Shown: positions 22,805 through 31,696 of the stretch, one piece after another
Layout of the letters: each line of letters begins with the position of its first letter
Position numbering within the stretch: position 1 is the first letter of the stretch
Assembly (NCBI GenBank): GCA_020629635.1
Contig: JAHDCX010000022.1
Location: 1-48,060, forward strand
From: Acidimicrobiales bacterium
GTDB taxonomy: Bacteria; Actinomycetota; Acidimicrobiia; Acidimicrobiales; SHLQ01
DNA: 48,060 bases
Direction of reading: 5' to 3'
Position numbers and translations under genes: made by a program
The notes under the pieces: generated by a model
Databases searched by the model: none
What the model was told of the DNA's origin: nothing
The model's input: only the letters and a program-made list of their open reading frames with translations

Positions 22805-24733
22805 GTGAGGCTCCGGTTGATCGCCACATGCGCACTGCTCGTCCCGATGTTGGCGAGCGCCTCTCCGGTTGCCGTTGGCGCCCAGGGGCGACCCGGACTC
22901 GAGCTCTGCCGGCAGCAAGGTCTCGCGGTGTCCGCGTCGTTCATGGGGACGAGTGGAGACGACATCATCATCGGGACTCCCGGGGACGACGTCATCCGAG
23001 GTGGTGGCGGGAACGACGTGCTGTGCGGTCGGGGTGGCAACGACGTGATCCTCGGCGGGTCCGGCGACGATCAGATCGACGGCGGCGCCGGCGACGACCG
23101 ACTGCTCGGAGGGACCGGCGACGATCGCATCGAGGGAAGCGCCGGCCGCGACCGCATCGGCGGCATGGCCGGCGACGACGAACTCCATGGCGGCAACGGA
23201 CCCGATCGACTGATCGGCGGAGCCGATGACGACGCGCTCCACGGCGGCGCCGGACGCGACCGGCTCGACGGCGGTACCGGCCGGGATCGACTCTTCGGTC
23301 TCGGCGGGCCGGACGTCCTGCGCGGCGGCAACGGACCCGATCGACTCGACGGCGGAAGCGGAAGCGATGTGCTCGACGGCGGCGCTGGTGCCGATCGGCT
23401 GACCGCCGACGCCAGCGATTCGTGCGGCGCTGATCCGGCTGATGTGCGGCGTGGATGTCCGGCGCGACACGACGCACCGAACATCGTCATCATCAACCTC
23501 GACGATGCCCGTCCCGAGGTGATGGACGTGCTTCCACTGACGTCGTGGTGGTTTGGGACGGGCGGCACCACGTGGACCAACGCCTTTGTGTCCACACCGT
23601 CGTGTTGTCCGTCACGGGCGACGCTGATGACCGGTCAATACGTGCACAACAACGGGCAGGTCGATCAGACCACTCCGCTCACCAACGAGTGGAACACTGT
23701 GCAGCGCCACCTCGATCAGGCGGGATGGTTCACAGCGCACAGCGGCAAGTACCTGCATTATTACGACGTCGGCGAGCGAGCTCCGCACTGGGATCGTTGG
23801 ACGTACTTCCGAGGCGGCTACACCGACGTGCGTGTCGACATCGACGGGGTCGTGCAACAGGCGGCGGTGCATTCCACGGTGCTGACGTTCGACTCGGCGA
23901 TTCGCTACATCGACGCGTTCGAGGCAGCGGACGACTCGACGCCGTTCTACGTACACGTGGCCCCGGTCGCCCCGCACACCCCCTTCGACCCCGAGCCGCA
24001 GTTCGCGGACGCACCCGTGCCGGACTGGACCCCGCCGCCGTCGGTCGGTGAGGTGGACCGGAGCGACAAGCCACCCGAGATGCGATTTGTCAATCGGTCC
24101 CCCGCGGAAGGGGAGCGGGTGCGGGTCGGTCAGCTTCGCCAGGTGATGTCGGTGGACGCGCAGGTGGATCGACTCTTCAGGACCTTGGATGCCCACGGCG
24201 AGCTCGACAACACCTTGGCGATCTTCACCTCGGACAACGGCTACCTCTGGGGGGAGCACGGCCGGACGAAGAAGTTCGTGCCGTACACCGAGGCGGTCCA
24301 CGTTCCGCTGCTGATCCGTTGGCCGGGACGTGTCGCCGCCGGTGCGTCATCGGACGATCTCGTCAGTCATGTCGACCTTGCGCCGACGATGCTCGCGGCC
24401 GCCGGTGTCGACGCCGAGCACGTGATGGACGGACGGAACCTCCTGGCGCCGGACTTCGTTCGAACGAATGTGCTGACCGAGTACTGGGAGGATCCGGCGA
24501 ACGCGAACTTCATTCCCGACTGGGCGTCGATTCGCAACGAACGACGCGTCTACACCGAGTACTACGGGCCGGGCGGCGGTGTCGTGTTCCGGGAGTTCTA
24601 CGACCTCGCCGCGGATCCTTGGGAGCTGAACAACCTGCTCGCCGACGGCGACCCTCGCAACGATCCGGATCTCACGTGGGTCGAGAACCGTCTCGACGAG
24701 TACCGGAGGTGTCGCGGCAACGCCTGCGGCTGA
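22805..24733 (+). CDS. secreted sulfatase with N-terminal RTX calcium-binding repeats
   Basis: The 642-residue product has a signal peptide (LIATCALLVPMLASASPVAV). About 150 residues of RTX nonapeptides follow (GTSGDDIIIG, GGNGPDRLDG and many GGxGxDxxx units, residues about 47-200). A type I sulfatase domain starts near 226 (NIVIINLDDARPE). Its signature CCPSRATLMTG places the formylglycine Cys at residue 267. Further metal and active-site segments include HSGKYLHYYD and FTSDNGYLWGEHGRTKKF. GTG 22805 follows GGAGG; ATG 22757 is an alternative. RTX repeats normally fold on calcium outside the cell, so this enzyme probably acts on sulfated polysaccharides at or beyond the cell surface. The gene needs a formylglycine-generating enzyme encoded elsewhere. 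Confidence 0.88.
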   Translation: MRLRLIATCALLVPMLASASPVAVGAQGRPGLELCRQQGLAVSASFMGTSGDDIIIGTPGDDVIRGGGGNDVLCGRGGNDVILGGSGDDQIDGGAGDDRLLGGTGDDRIEGSAGRDRIGGMAGDDELHGGNGPDRLIGGADDDALHGGAGRDRLDGGTGRDRLFGLGGPDVLRGGNGPDRLDGGSGSDVLDGGAGADRLTADASDSCGADPADVRRGCPARHDAPNIVIINLDDARPEVMDVLPLTSWWFGTGGTTWTNAFVSTPSCCPSRATLMTGQYVHNNGQVDQTTPLTNEWNTVQRHLDQAGWFTAHSGKYLHYYDVGERAPHWDRWTYFRGGYTDVRVDIDGVVQQAAVHSTVLTFDSAIRYIDAFEAADDSTPFYVHVAPVAPHTPFDPEPQFADAPVPDWTPPPSVGEVDRSDKPPEMRFVNRSPAEGERVRVGQLRQVMSVDAQVDRLFRTLDAHGELDNTLAIFTSDNGYLWGEHGRTKKFVPYTEAVHVPLLIRWPGRVAAGASSDDLVSHVDLAPTMLAAAGVDAEHVMDGRNLLAPDFVRTNVLTEYWEDPANANFIPDWASIRNERRVYTEYYGPGGGVVFREFYDLAADPWELNNLLADGDPRNDPDLTWVENRLDEYRRCRGNACG

Positions 24734-24802
24734 GACACCTCGACATCGGCGCGGGTGGGCCGAACGACTCATCTTCGAGATCGTGAGGCCGACGGGATCG
24801 GC

Positions 24803-25498
24803 ATGAGAACCGTGGTCCTGAGCGTCGTCGCGATGCTCGTCATCTCCAGCTGCAGTTGGACGCCGTCGAGCGGCGATCGTGCTGCCGAGCCGACCACCCC
24901 GACGACCTCGGAGGCGCCGCCGGCGGCGGACGCCGTCGCCACGGTCGAGGTCGAAGGAGAGACCGAAGTCCGTGAGGCGCCTGCGACCGAGGTGCAAGGC
25001 GTCAGCTCTGCTGCGATCGTCGAGCAGTACGAGATCGTCAACGTCCCAGTCGGGCTCAACCTTCGGAGCGGCCCCGGAGTCGGGTTCGACGTCGTGCTCG
25101 GCATCCCGAAGGATCGGGTCGTCGTGGCGCTTGGCGAAGAGCAGGACGGTTGGATGAAGGTGGCCATCGACGGCGAGACCGGCTGGGTTGCCTCGTCGTA
25201 TCTTCAGCCGACGGATCGGGAAGATCCCGGGCCGGCGACCGCGGTACCCCAGACCGCCGGAGACGCTGCCGAAGAGATCACGGTCGGGGTGACGAGCCCG
25301 CAACGGCTCCTCGTCGTCGACGTCGACACCGGGCTCAACCTGCGTTCGGGCCCCGGCGTCGAGCAGACGGTGGTTGGCAGCGCGCTGCTCGGCGACGCCG
25401 TGCAGTCGACGGGACGATTCGTCGACGATTGGATGGAGATCACCGCCGGAGGCGTGACGGGGTGGGCGGCCAGCGCCTACCTCCAGCCGATCGACTGA
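24803..25498 (+). CDS. lipoprotein with two bacterial SH3 domains
   Basis: This 231-residue protein has a lipoprotein signal (VVAMLVISSCSW, Cys17) and a Pro/Thr/Glu-rich linker. Two SH3b domains follow, with the hallmark GLNLRSGPGVGFDVVLG (about 88-150) and GLNLRSGPGVEQTVVG (about 175-230). Both end in a GWVASSYLQP/GWAASAYLQP motif. Such domains bind peptidoglycan or other cell-wall material. ATG 24803 was chosen for the signal peptide; the frame is open 16 codons upstream. Confidence 0.85.
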   Translation: MRTVVLSVVAMLVISSCSWTPSSGDRAAEPTTPTTSEAPPAADAVATVEVEGETEVREAPATEVQGVSSAAIVEQYEIVNVPVGLNLRSGPGVGFDVVLGIPKDRVVVALGEEQDGWMKVAIDGETGWVASSYLQPTDREDPGPATAVPQTAGDAAEEITVGVTSPQRLLVVDVDTGLNLRSGPGVEQTVVGSALLGDAVQSTGRFVDDWMEITAGGVTGWAASAYLQPID

Positions 25499-25518
25499 CG
25501 CCGAAGTAGGGTCCGGCC

Positions 25519-26253
25519 ATGCCGGTCACCGAAACGATCATCGACACGACCACACCAGACGGCGACATCGCCGTCGTTCGAGCCACACCCGAGGACGCAA
25601 ATCTCGTCGGCCGGGTCGTGTTGTTCCAGGACGCACCCGGGATCCGGCCATCGATCCACACATTCGCTCGACGTCTCGCCAACGAGGGCTTCGACGTGGC
25701 GATTCCGGATCTCTGGCATCGCCATGGCCGGTTGATCGGCTACGAACCCGAGGACGCCAAGGCCGACCCCTCGGTGCGCGAGCACATTATGGCGATGCTG
25801 CAAACCTTCGACGATGCGGCGATCCAGATGGACCTCGACGCCGCCCTCGACGTGACGGGGTGGGGCGACGAATCGTTTGCGACGATCGGCTTCTGCATGG
25901 GAGCCCGGGCGGTGCATCACACGATGATCCGGTTCGGGGCGCAGGTCCCGGCCGGTGCAATGTGGCACCCGTCGTTCCTCGCCGACGACGAGGCGGGCTC
26001 ACCGCACTTGACCGCCGCGGATCTGACCGGACGTCTGTTCGTCGGGATCGGGACGGCGGACACGATCCAGTCGATCGAGATGCACCAGCCGTACTTCGAC
26101 GCCGTTGCCGCCATGGACAACGTCTCCGTCGAGATCTTCGACGGTGCCGATCACGGCTACACGTGGCCGATCTCCCCGAACTATCACGAGGTCGCGGCGA
26201 CCCGAAGCTGGGATGCGACCATCCCGATGTTCCGGGCGGCGTTCGACGGCTGA
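25519..26253 (+). CDS. dienelactone hydrolase family protein
   Basis: This 244-residue alpha/beta hydrolase has Cys126 as nucleophile (TIGFCMGARAVHH), an Asp in GIGTADTIQ and His212 in DGADHGYTW, the Cys-Asp-His arrangement of dienelactone hydrolases. Length is normal. It begins 20 bases after the SH3 lipoprotein stop and may share its transcript. The natural substrate may not be a dienelactone, since the family is broad. Confidence 0.88.
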   Translation: MPVTETIIDTTTPDGDIAVVRATPEDANLVGRVVLFQDAPGIRPSIHTFARRLANEGFDVAIPDLWHRHGRLIGYEPEDAKADPSVREHIMAMLQTFDDAAIQMDLDAALDVTGWGDESFATIGFCMGARAVHHTMIRFGAQVPAGAMWHPSFLADDEAGSPHLTAADLTGRLFVGIGTADTIQSIEMHQPYFDAVAAMDNVSVEIFDGADHGYTWPISPNYHEVAATRSWDATIPMFRAAFDG

Positions 26254-26268
26254 ACCGGCCCGCAGAAC

Positions 26269-26283
26269 GCGCCGAACCGGCGC
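26269..26283. terminator. hairpin between convergent genes
   Basis: GCGCCG-AAC-CGGCGC is a perfect 6-bp stem with a 3-base loop. It lies between the stop of the dienelactone hydrolase (26253) and the stop of the opposite gene (26342). No T-run. Confidence 0.55.
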
Positions 26284-26341
26284 AACCATGAGATGGCGGC
26301 GCCGGCCCGGTGGGAGGGGATGGTTGAGGGAGAGGGTCTGA

Positions 26342-26995
26342 TCAGGTCGACAAACCTGCCTCGGCCTGGGCCGGAGCGTCTCCGCCTCGGCCGAAGCCTC
26401 CGCGGAAGCCGTTGCCCCGACGGCCTTCACGCTCACCGGGGTTCTCGAGACGGTTGAGGATGCGATCCTCGAGGCCCTCGAGCTTCTCGTCGGCCTGCTC
26501 CTGGGTGATGTCGCCAGAAGCGACCTTCTCCTCGATCTTGGCCGTCTTCTGCTCGACGAAGTAGTCGACGAGGGCATCGATGTCGTCGCCGGCGAGCTCG
26601 GCGAGGGTCGTGCCCTCTTCGCGGGCGGCCTGGAGGTCTTCGACGGTGATGCCGAGGACGTCGGCGATGCCCTGTGCCTTTTCGGCCCGGCGAGCCTCGC
26701 GCTCGGCCTGGATGGCTTCGCGGACCGCGGCCAGGTCGTTCGCCTGCTCTTCGGTGATCACGCCCTCTTCGACGAGGCGATCGACGGCGGCGGGGCCGAG
26801 ACGGTTGCCACGACGGCCACGGCGGCCCTCGTCGTCAGCGTTGTCTTCGACGGTCTCTTCGGTCTCGGTGGTCTCCGGAGTCTCGAGGGTCGGGTCCTCG
26901 TCCTGTGCTCCGGCGACGCCGGCGGCGCCGAGGACGAGGGCGGCAGCGCCGATCGCTCCGGCGCCTGCGGTTGCGATGGTCTTGGTGGTCTTCAT
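26342..26995 (-). CDS. secreted acidic protein with DUF2680-like repeats
   Basis: The 217-residue product has a signal peptide (TIATAGAGAIGAAALVLGAA, then GVAGAQ) and a Glu/Thr-rich acidic stretch. Two helix-hairpin units follow, of the kind LVEEGVITEEQANDLAAVRE and VASGDITQEQADEKLEGLED, as seen in DUF2680/YckD-type proteins. Between them lies LGITVEDLQAAREEGTTLAE. The C-terminus is Gly/Arg-rich (NGFRGGFGRGGD). ATG 26995 gives a clean signal peptide; ATG 27049 is in frame upstream. No good ribosome site precedes either. Function unknown; the cell envelope is the likely place. Confidence 0.75.
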   Translation of the reverse strand: MKTTKTIATAGAGAIGAAALVLGAAGVAGAQDEDPTLETPETTETEETVEDNADDEGRRGRRGNRLGPAAVDRLVEEGVITEEQANDLAAVREAIQAEREARRAEKAQGIADVLGITVEDLQAAREEGTTLAELAGDDIDALVDYFVEQKTAKIEEKVASGDITQEQADEKLEGLEDRILNRLENPGEREGRRGNGFRGGFGRGGDAPAQAEAGLST

Positions 26996-27227
26996 GGGGG
27001 GAGGGGATTCCTTCGTGTGTGCACCGCCGGCTCTCGGCGATGAAGACATGTTCGGGGACCCGAGTCAAACGAACCTGAGCCGTCCACGAGACGTCGCTGA
27101 GGGTTTCCTGAAGGTCGGGTAAGGCATCGGCACCGACTGGGGAATTCTTCACATTCGGGCGCCGGAAGCGGATTGGATGCCGCGTCCAGATTACGGTGCG
27201 TGGCTGGTCGACAAGGGGCTGGTCGTG

Positions 27228-30200
27228 ATGTCACAGAGAGTCGTTTCCGCGCGGACGGTGCATGTTCTTGCCGGGGTCTCCCGACGGCTTGGCGCCGTTG
27301 GCGTTGGTGTGTTGGGTGTGGTCCTGGCAGCGCTCGGATGGCAGGGCTTGTCGGCCCAGGCCCCCGATGGGTTCGTCGACGTGCCGGTCGTGACCGACAT
27401 CTGGCAGCCGACCCAGCTGGCCATGGCGCCCGATGGTCGACTCCTCGTGATCCGCGACTCGGGCATCGCCGAGATGATCAAGAACGACGTGCGGCTGACG
27501 ACACCGTTTCTTGACATCAGCGACCGGGTCAACACCCAGGGGGATCGAGGCATGTTGTCGATGGCGTTCGACAACGACTTCGCCGTCAACGGATACGTCT
27601 ATGTCGTCTATGTGCACGACGACGTCGCCGGTGACGCCGACCCCGGCAACGTCCGATTGTCGCGATTCACCGCGACGGGGGATGTGGCCCCGTCGAACAC
27701 CGAAGTCGTCATCTTCGACGACTTCCCGGTGGCCGATGTCGAGCTCCACTACGGGGGCGGCGTCGAGCACGGGTCGGACGGCAAGCTCTACGTGACCGTC
27801 GGCGACTATCTGATCGGCCCGAACGCCCAAGACAACACAAACCTGAAGGGCACGGTCCTGCGTCTCAACACGGACGGATCGATTCCGACGGACAACCCGT
27901 TCTACGCCGAGCTGACTGGGGTGAACCGCGCCATTTACGCGAACGGGCTCCGCAACCCGTGGCAAACCCAGGAGCATCCCGTGACCGGTGAGATCTTCAT
28001 CAGTGACGTCGGCGCCAACGTGTGGGAAGAGCTCAACGTGCTCGAGGCCGGCGGCAACTACGGCTGGCGGATCTATGAAGGTCCAGAGCCGACGCCGGAC
28101 CCCGACTTCGTCGATCCGCTGTGGGCATTCCCGCATCTCGATGCCGCGGCGGCGGGCACGCCAATCAAGGGATGCGCGATCGTGGGCGGCGACTTCTACG
28201 AGACGCCGGTCCCGACCTTCCCGGCCGAGCTGCGCGGCAAGTTCTTCACGGCCGACTATTGCACGGGCCAGATCGTCTCGGTCGACACGCAGACCGGTGC
28301 GGCCGAGCCATTCATGACCCTGTTCGATGCGGGCGACGCCGGCGTCTCCGGTCTCGTCGACTTCGCGGTGTCGCCGATCAACGGCGACCTCTACTACCTG
28401 GATCGGGTGTTCAAGGGCGACGGGACGTTCCCGAAGGGTGGCGTCGGCAAGATCTCCTACGTCGGTGACGAAACCGACATCACGATCGGCACCCAGCCGA
28501 GCGACGTGTCGATCGCTGTCGGCGAGGCGGCGTCGTTCTTTGTTGGTGCATCCGCCCCCGGCGACGTCACGTACCAGTGGTATCGAGATGGGGTGGCGAT
28601 CGCCGGCGAGGTCTCGCCCCGGCTGGTCATCGACAACGTGTCGGCCGCCGATGCTGGCGCGTCGTTCACCGTCGTGATCTCGAACGGCGTGGACTCGGTG
28701 ACGTCTGATCCCGCGACGATCACGTTGTCGAACAACACCGTGCCGGTTCCACAGATCACGGTCGAACCGCTGCCCGACGGTTACACCGCGGGTGTGCCGG
28801 TGGCGTTCTCGGGTTCGGCGGTCGACGCCGAGGACGGTGCGATTCCGGACGCGGATCTCCGGTGGGAGATTCGTCTCAATCACGACGACCACGACCATGC
28901 GCTCGCCAACGGCATCGTCGGAGACAGCGGGTCCTTCGCCGTCCCGCCGGCGATCGAGACCGACACGAATGTGTGGTTGACGCTCTATCTGACTGCCACG
29001 GACTCGGACGGCACGTCGTCGACCGTTTCGGCTCGAGTCGATCCGCTGATCACCACCGTCACCTTGGCGACGTCACCTGGCGGTCTCGACGTCACCTTCG
29101 AGGGTCAGACCCTCGACGCGCCGTACAGCTTCGACTCGGTCGCTGGCGTACTGCGGGAGATCTCGGCACCGGCCACCCAGACCGCCGGCGGCACCACCTA
29201 TCTGTTCGATTCGTGGTCGGACGGCCGGGCACGAGACGAGGTGCGCCCGACGGGCGGCACCGACGAGACGTTGACCGCGACTTACACGACGACGCCGCCT
29301 GCGGATGGCTGCACGGTGGAGACCCGCGACGCCGGCGGTGTGCTCGTGCAGTGGGAGAACCTGGCCGGCACAGAGAACCTGCGGTTCGCGTTCGGCAAGA
29401 ACGGCGGCGACGGCTGGGTGGCCACACCGCCCAGCGGCACGACCGAGTACGTCGACCTCGATGGCCATGTCGACTTCGGCTACTACATCCGTCGGAGCGG
29501 TGACATCCCCGACGAGGTGTGCACGCCACTCGACGACGGCCCGGTCGACCCGCCCGGTGACGTGTGTGTGGTCGATGGGCTGGCGGCCGGAGGCGTCGAG
29601 ATCTCCTGGGATGATCTGCCCGGTGACGAGCAGATCCGGTTCCAGACCGGAAACAACGGGGGCGACGGCTGGGTGGCGACTGCGGCACCCGGATCGACGA
29701 GCTACGTCGACGGCGACGGGGACGTCTCGTACGGCTATTACATCCGCCGAAGCGGCGTGAACGAGATCTGTGAGATCGGGGACACGCCGCCGCCAGTCGG
29801 TCCGACCTGCCAGGTGACCGAGAATGCAGGTGGCGGAGTCTTCGTGGACTGGGATGATGTGCCTGGCGAGAACCGCTACGCGTTCCGGGTCAATGGCGGG
29901 TGGATCCAGACCGTGCAGAACGCCTCCGAGCTGGTCTACGGGCCCGGCTCGCTCGCGGACTCGTACGTCATTCGCTACAACGTCGGCAACGGCCCGCAGA
30001 GCATTCCGTGCACGAACATCGGCGAGCCTCCGCCGGTCGAGGTCTGCACGGCCACGGCGATCGCCGGCGGCGTGCGCATCGACTTCGAGAATCGTCCGGG
30101 CACGGAGCAGATCCGATACCAGTTCGGCAACAACGGTGGCGACGGGTGGGTGGCCACCGCCCCAGCGGGATCGACGAGCTACGTCGACTCCGGCGGAGAT

Positions 30201-30254
30201 GTCGCTGACGGCTACTACGTGCGCCGCAGCGGCGTCGACGAAATCTGCGACTGA
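27228..30254 (+). CDS. secreted glucose/sorbosone dehydrogenase-like protein with four C-terminal repeats
   Basis: This 1,008-residue protein has a signal peptide (VGVGVLGVVLAALGWQGLSA). A six-bladed propeller of the glucose/sorbosone dehydrogenase (PQQ-type) family follows (TQLAMAPDGRLLVIRDSG; LHYGGGVEHGSDGKLYVTVG; NGLRNPWQ; EAGGNYGWRIYEG). Then come an Ig-like domain (YQWYRDGVAIAG) and a PKD-like domain (PLPDGYTAGVPVAFSGSAVD). Last are four repeats of about 75-80 residues, each with a core like NNGGDGWVAT and YYIRRSG. ATG 27228 was chosen; ATG 27177 is in frame. The propeller may oxidise sugars outside the cell; whether it keeps all PQQ-binding residues was not checked. The repeats probably bind the envelope or a carbohydrate. 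Confidence 0.82.
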   Translation: MSQRVVSARTVHVLAGVSRRLGAVGVGVLGVVLAALGWQGLSAQAPDGFVDVPVVTDIWQPTQLAMAPDGRLLVIRDSGIAEMIKNDVRLTTPFLDISDRVNTQGDRGMLSMAFDNDFAVNGYVYVVYVHDDVAGDADPGNVRLSRFTATGDVAPSNTEVVIFDDFPVADVELHYGGGVEHGSDGKLYVTVGDYLIGPNAQDNTNLKGTVLRLNTDGSIPTDNPFYAELTGVNRAIYANGLRNPWQTQEHPVTGEIFISDVGANVWEELNVLEAGGNYGWRIYEGPEPTPDPDFVDPLWAFPHLDAAAAGTPIKGCAIVGGDFYETPVPTFPAELRGKFFTADYCTGQIVSVDTQTGAAEPFMTLFDAGDAGVSGLVDFAVSPINGDLYYLDRVFKGDGTFPKGGVGKISYVGDETDITIGTQPSDVSIAVGEAASFFVGASAPGDVTYQWYRDGVAIAGEVSPRLVIDNVSAADAGASFTVVISNGVDSVTSDPATITLSNNTVPVPQITVEPLPDGYTAGVPVAFSGSAVDAEDGAIPDADLRWEIRLNHDDHDHALANGIVGDSGSFAVPPAIETDTNVWLTLYLTATDSDGTSSTVSARVDPLITTVTLATSPGGLDVTFEGQTLDAPYSFDSVAGVLREISAPATQTAGGTTYLFDSWSDGRARDEVRPTGGTDETLTATYTTTPPADGCTVETRDAGGVLVQWENLAGTENLRFAFGKNGGDGWVATPPSGTTEYVDLDGHVDFGYYIRRSGDIPDEVCTPLDDGPVDPPGDVCVVDGLAAGGVEISWDDLPGDEQIRFQTGNNGGDGWVATAAPGSTSYVDGDGDVSYGYYIRRSGVNEICEIGDTPPPVGPTCQVTENAGGGVFVDWDDVPGENRYAFRVNGGWIQTVQNASELVYGPGSLADSYVIRYNVGNGPQSIPCTNIGEPPPVEVCTATAIAGGVRIDFENRPGTEQIRYQFGNNGGDGWVATAPAGSTSYVDSGGDVADGYYVRRSGVDEICD

Positions 30255-30259
30255 GCGCT

Positions 30260-30274
30260 CGGCCTCCGCGGCCG
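30260..30274 (+). terminator. hairpin after the dehydrogenase-like gene
   Basis: CGGCC-TCCGC-GGCCG, a 5-bp stem, begins 6 bases after the TGA at 30254. It is a candidate terminator for the plus-strand gene. Confidence 0.45.
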
Positions 30275-30289
30275 CGCGCGCCGAAGCGC

Positions 30290-30303
30290 CCCGAGATTTC
30301 GGG
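30290..30303 (-). terminator. hairpin after the HNH gene
   Basis: CCCGA-GATT-TCGGG is a perfect 5-bp stem directly beyond the stop of the minus-strand HNH gene at 30305. It is a candidate terminator for that gene. Confidence 0.5.
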
Positions 30304-30304
30304 T

Positions 30305-31660
30305 TCAGAAGAGGGGCTCGACCTGGTGCTGCTCGTAGAGCTGTTGGCGACGCTCGAAGTAGTTGGGTTTGTCGCCGGACTTCGCGTCTCGGCTTCGATG
30401 GCGATGCCGACCGGATCTGAATTTTGGTGGCGGCCCGCCGGGTGGTGCGATCTCTGGGGGGGCGGCGGGCCGGGTCGACCAGTCGCCGTTGTCGTTGCGA
30501 ACCAGGGTGAGGTGCTGGTTGTGGATCCTGCGGTGGCAGGCTTCGCACACGAAGACGAGGTTGTCGATGTCGGTTTCGCCCTTCACCCGGGCTTCCCAGG
30601 GGAGCCGGTGGTGGGCGACGCATCGCTGGTGGTCGGCGTGGCAGAGCACACAGCCGCCGTCGCGTGAGATCAGGCCACGGATCTGGGCGGGGGTGGCGTA
30701 GCGGGTGGCCCGGCCTTGCCAGAGCAGGTCGCCCTTCTGGTTGAAGATCTGACCGATGAAGTCGCCGTGGCAGGCGAGCTCGTCGAGTACCGAGCGGGGG
30801 AGGCGCGTGCCGTCGCAGGAGGTGATCACGGACTGGTCGACGCCGGTCAGTTGGTCGATGGTGACCTTCACGAAGACCGTGGATCGGCGACTGGTTGCGG
30901 CCACACCGCAGGCCTCGCCGTCGTCGGACCCTGACCGAGTTGGTGTCTGGGTGATGAGCGTGTGTGCTGCGTCGAATCGGCGTTGGTCGCGGGTGCGGGG
31001 GTGCCGGTCTCGGGGGACGTCTCGTCCGCCGTCGTTGCGATATTCGTGGTCGGCTTGTTCGTCGATGCGGGTTTCGAGTTGGTCGATGGTGTGGGCATCG
31101 CCGGAGATGATCAGCTGGTGCACGCCGTCGCGGCGCCGCTTGCGGTAGACGGTACGTTGGCGTCGGGCCCGGGCGTGCTCGGTTTCGATCGTGTCGTTGG
31201 TCTTGGTCTTCGTGACGTAGTCGTCGGCCCTTTTCTTGCCCTGTTCTGGAGTGACCGAGGCGACGTCGTCGAGGAGGGTGTCGTCGCAGGCGGCGGCACC
31301 GTCGGTGTCGGCGGCGGCTTCGGCGATGATGTCGGCCTGTTCGGTCGACAGGTTGCCGGTGCGCATGCGGTTGGCGATGTCGGGGTTGGCGTTGACGGCT
31401 TTGGCTCGTGACACACGCTTCTTGGCGTCTCGGCGGGAGGTCTTGCCATCCTTGGTGAGGAGGTCTTCGACCTGTTGGGTTGTGGTGCCGTTCTCGAGTC
31501 GTTGGGCGATGACCGTCGCTTCGGCCGCATCGAGGCGACGACGGCAGAACGCCAGCAGTTGGGTGGCCGTTTCAGCGGGGGCGCTGGCGAGTTGGTGCTC
31601 GATCGCCAGCATGTGATCGCACACCGCTGCCTCGGTTGTTGGTGTGGCGTGTGCGACCAT
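30305..31660 (-). CDS. DUF222/HNH endonuclease domain protein (13E12-repeat type), SOS-controlled
   Basis: This 451-residue protein has an N-terminal DUF222-type helical region (LLAFCRRRLDAAEATVIAQR) and a C-terminal HNH nuclease with paired Cys (GGCVLCHADHQRCVAHHRLP, then NLVFVCEACHRRIH). This layout is that of the actinobacterial 13E12-repeat family, which is often multicopy and behaves like a selfish or mobile gene. A LexA-type box lies between the -35 and -10 elements. The -10 TATACT ends 7 bases before ATG 31660, so the mRNA probably starts at or next to the ATG (leaderless). For this reason I prefer 31660 to the in-frame ATG 31681, which lies upstream of the -10. Target DNA is unknown. 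Confidence 0.88.
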   Translation of the reverse strand: MVAHATPTTEAAVCDHMLAIEHQLASAPAETATQLLAFCRRRLDAAEATVIAQRLENGTTTQQVEDLLTKDGKTSRRDAKKRVSRAKAVNANPDIANRMRTGNLSTEQADIIAEAAADTDGAAACDDTLLDDVASVTPEQGKKRADDYVTKTKTNDTIETEHARARRQRTVYRKRRRDGVHQLIISGDAHTIDQLETRIDEQADHEYRNDGGRDVPRDRHPRTRDQRRFDAAHTLITQTPTRSGSDDGEACGVAATSRRSTVFVKVTIDQLTGVDQSVITSCDGTRLPRSVLDELACHGDFIGQIFNQKGDLLWQGRATRYATPAQIRGLISRDGGCVLCHADHQRCVAHHRLPWEARVKGETDIDNLVFVCEACHRRIHNQHLTLVRNDNGDWSTRPAAPPEIAPPGGPPPKFRSGRHRHRSRDAKSGDKPNYFERRQQLYEQHQVEPLF

Positions 31661-31667
31661 AGGATCA

Positions 31668-31695
31668 AGTATACCGAACAAACGTTCGATCGCAA
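31668..31695 (-). promoter_or_regulatory. sigma-70-type promoter of the HNH gene
   Basis: On the minus strand a -35 TTGCGA (31695-31690) and a -10 TATACT (31673-31668) are separated by 16 bases. Transcription would start near 31661-31660, on the ATG. The LexA box fills the spacer. Confidence 0.6.
31674..31689. promoter_or_regulatory. LexA-binding SOS box
   Basis: CCGAAC-AAAC-GTTCGA matches the actinobacterial LexA consensus TCGAAC-N4-GTTCGA at 11 of 12 defined bases. It sits exactly between the -35 and -10 of the HNH gene, where bound LexA would block RNA polymerase. It is also only 8 bases in from the stop of the GT2 gene upstream. Confidence 0.75.
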
Positions 31696-31696
31696 C

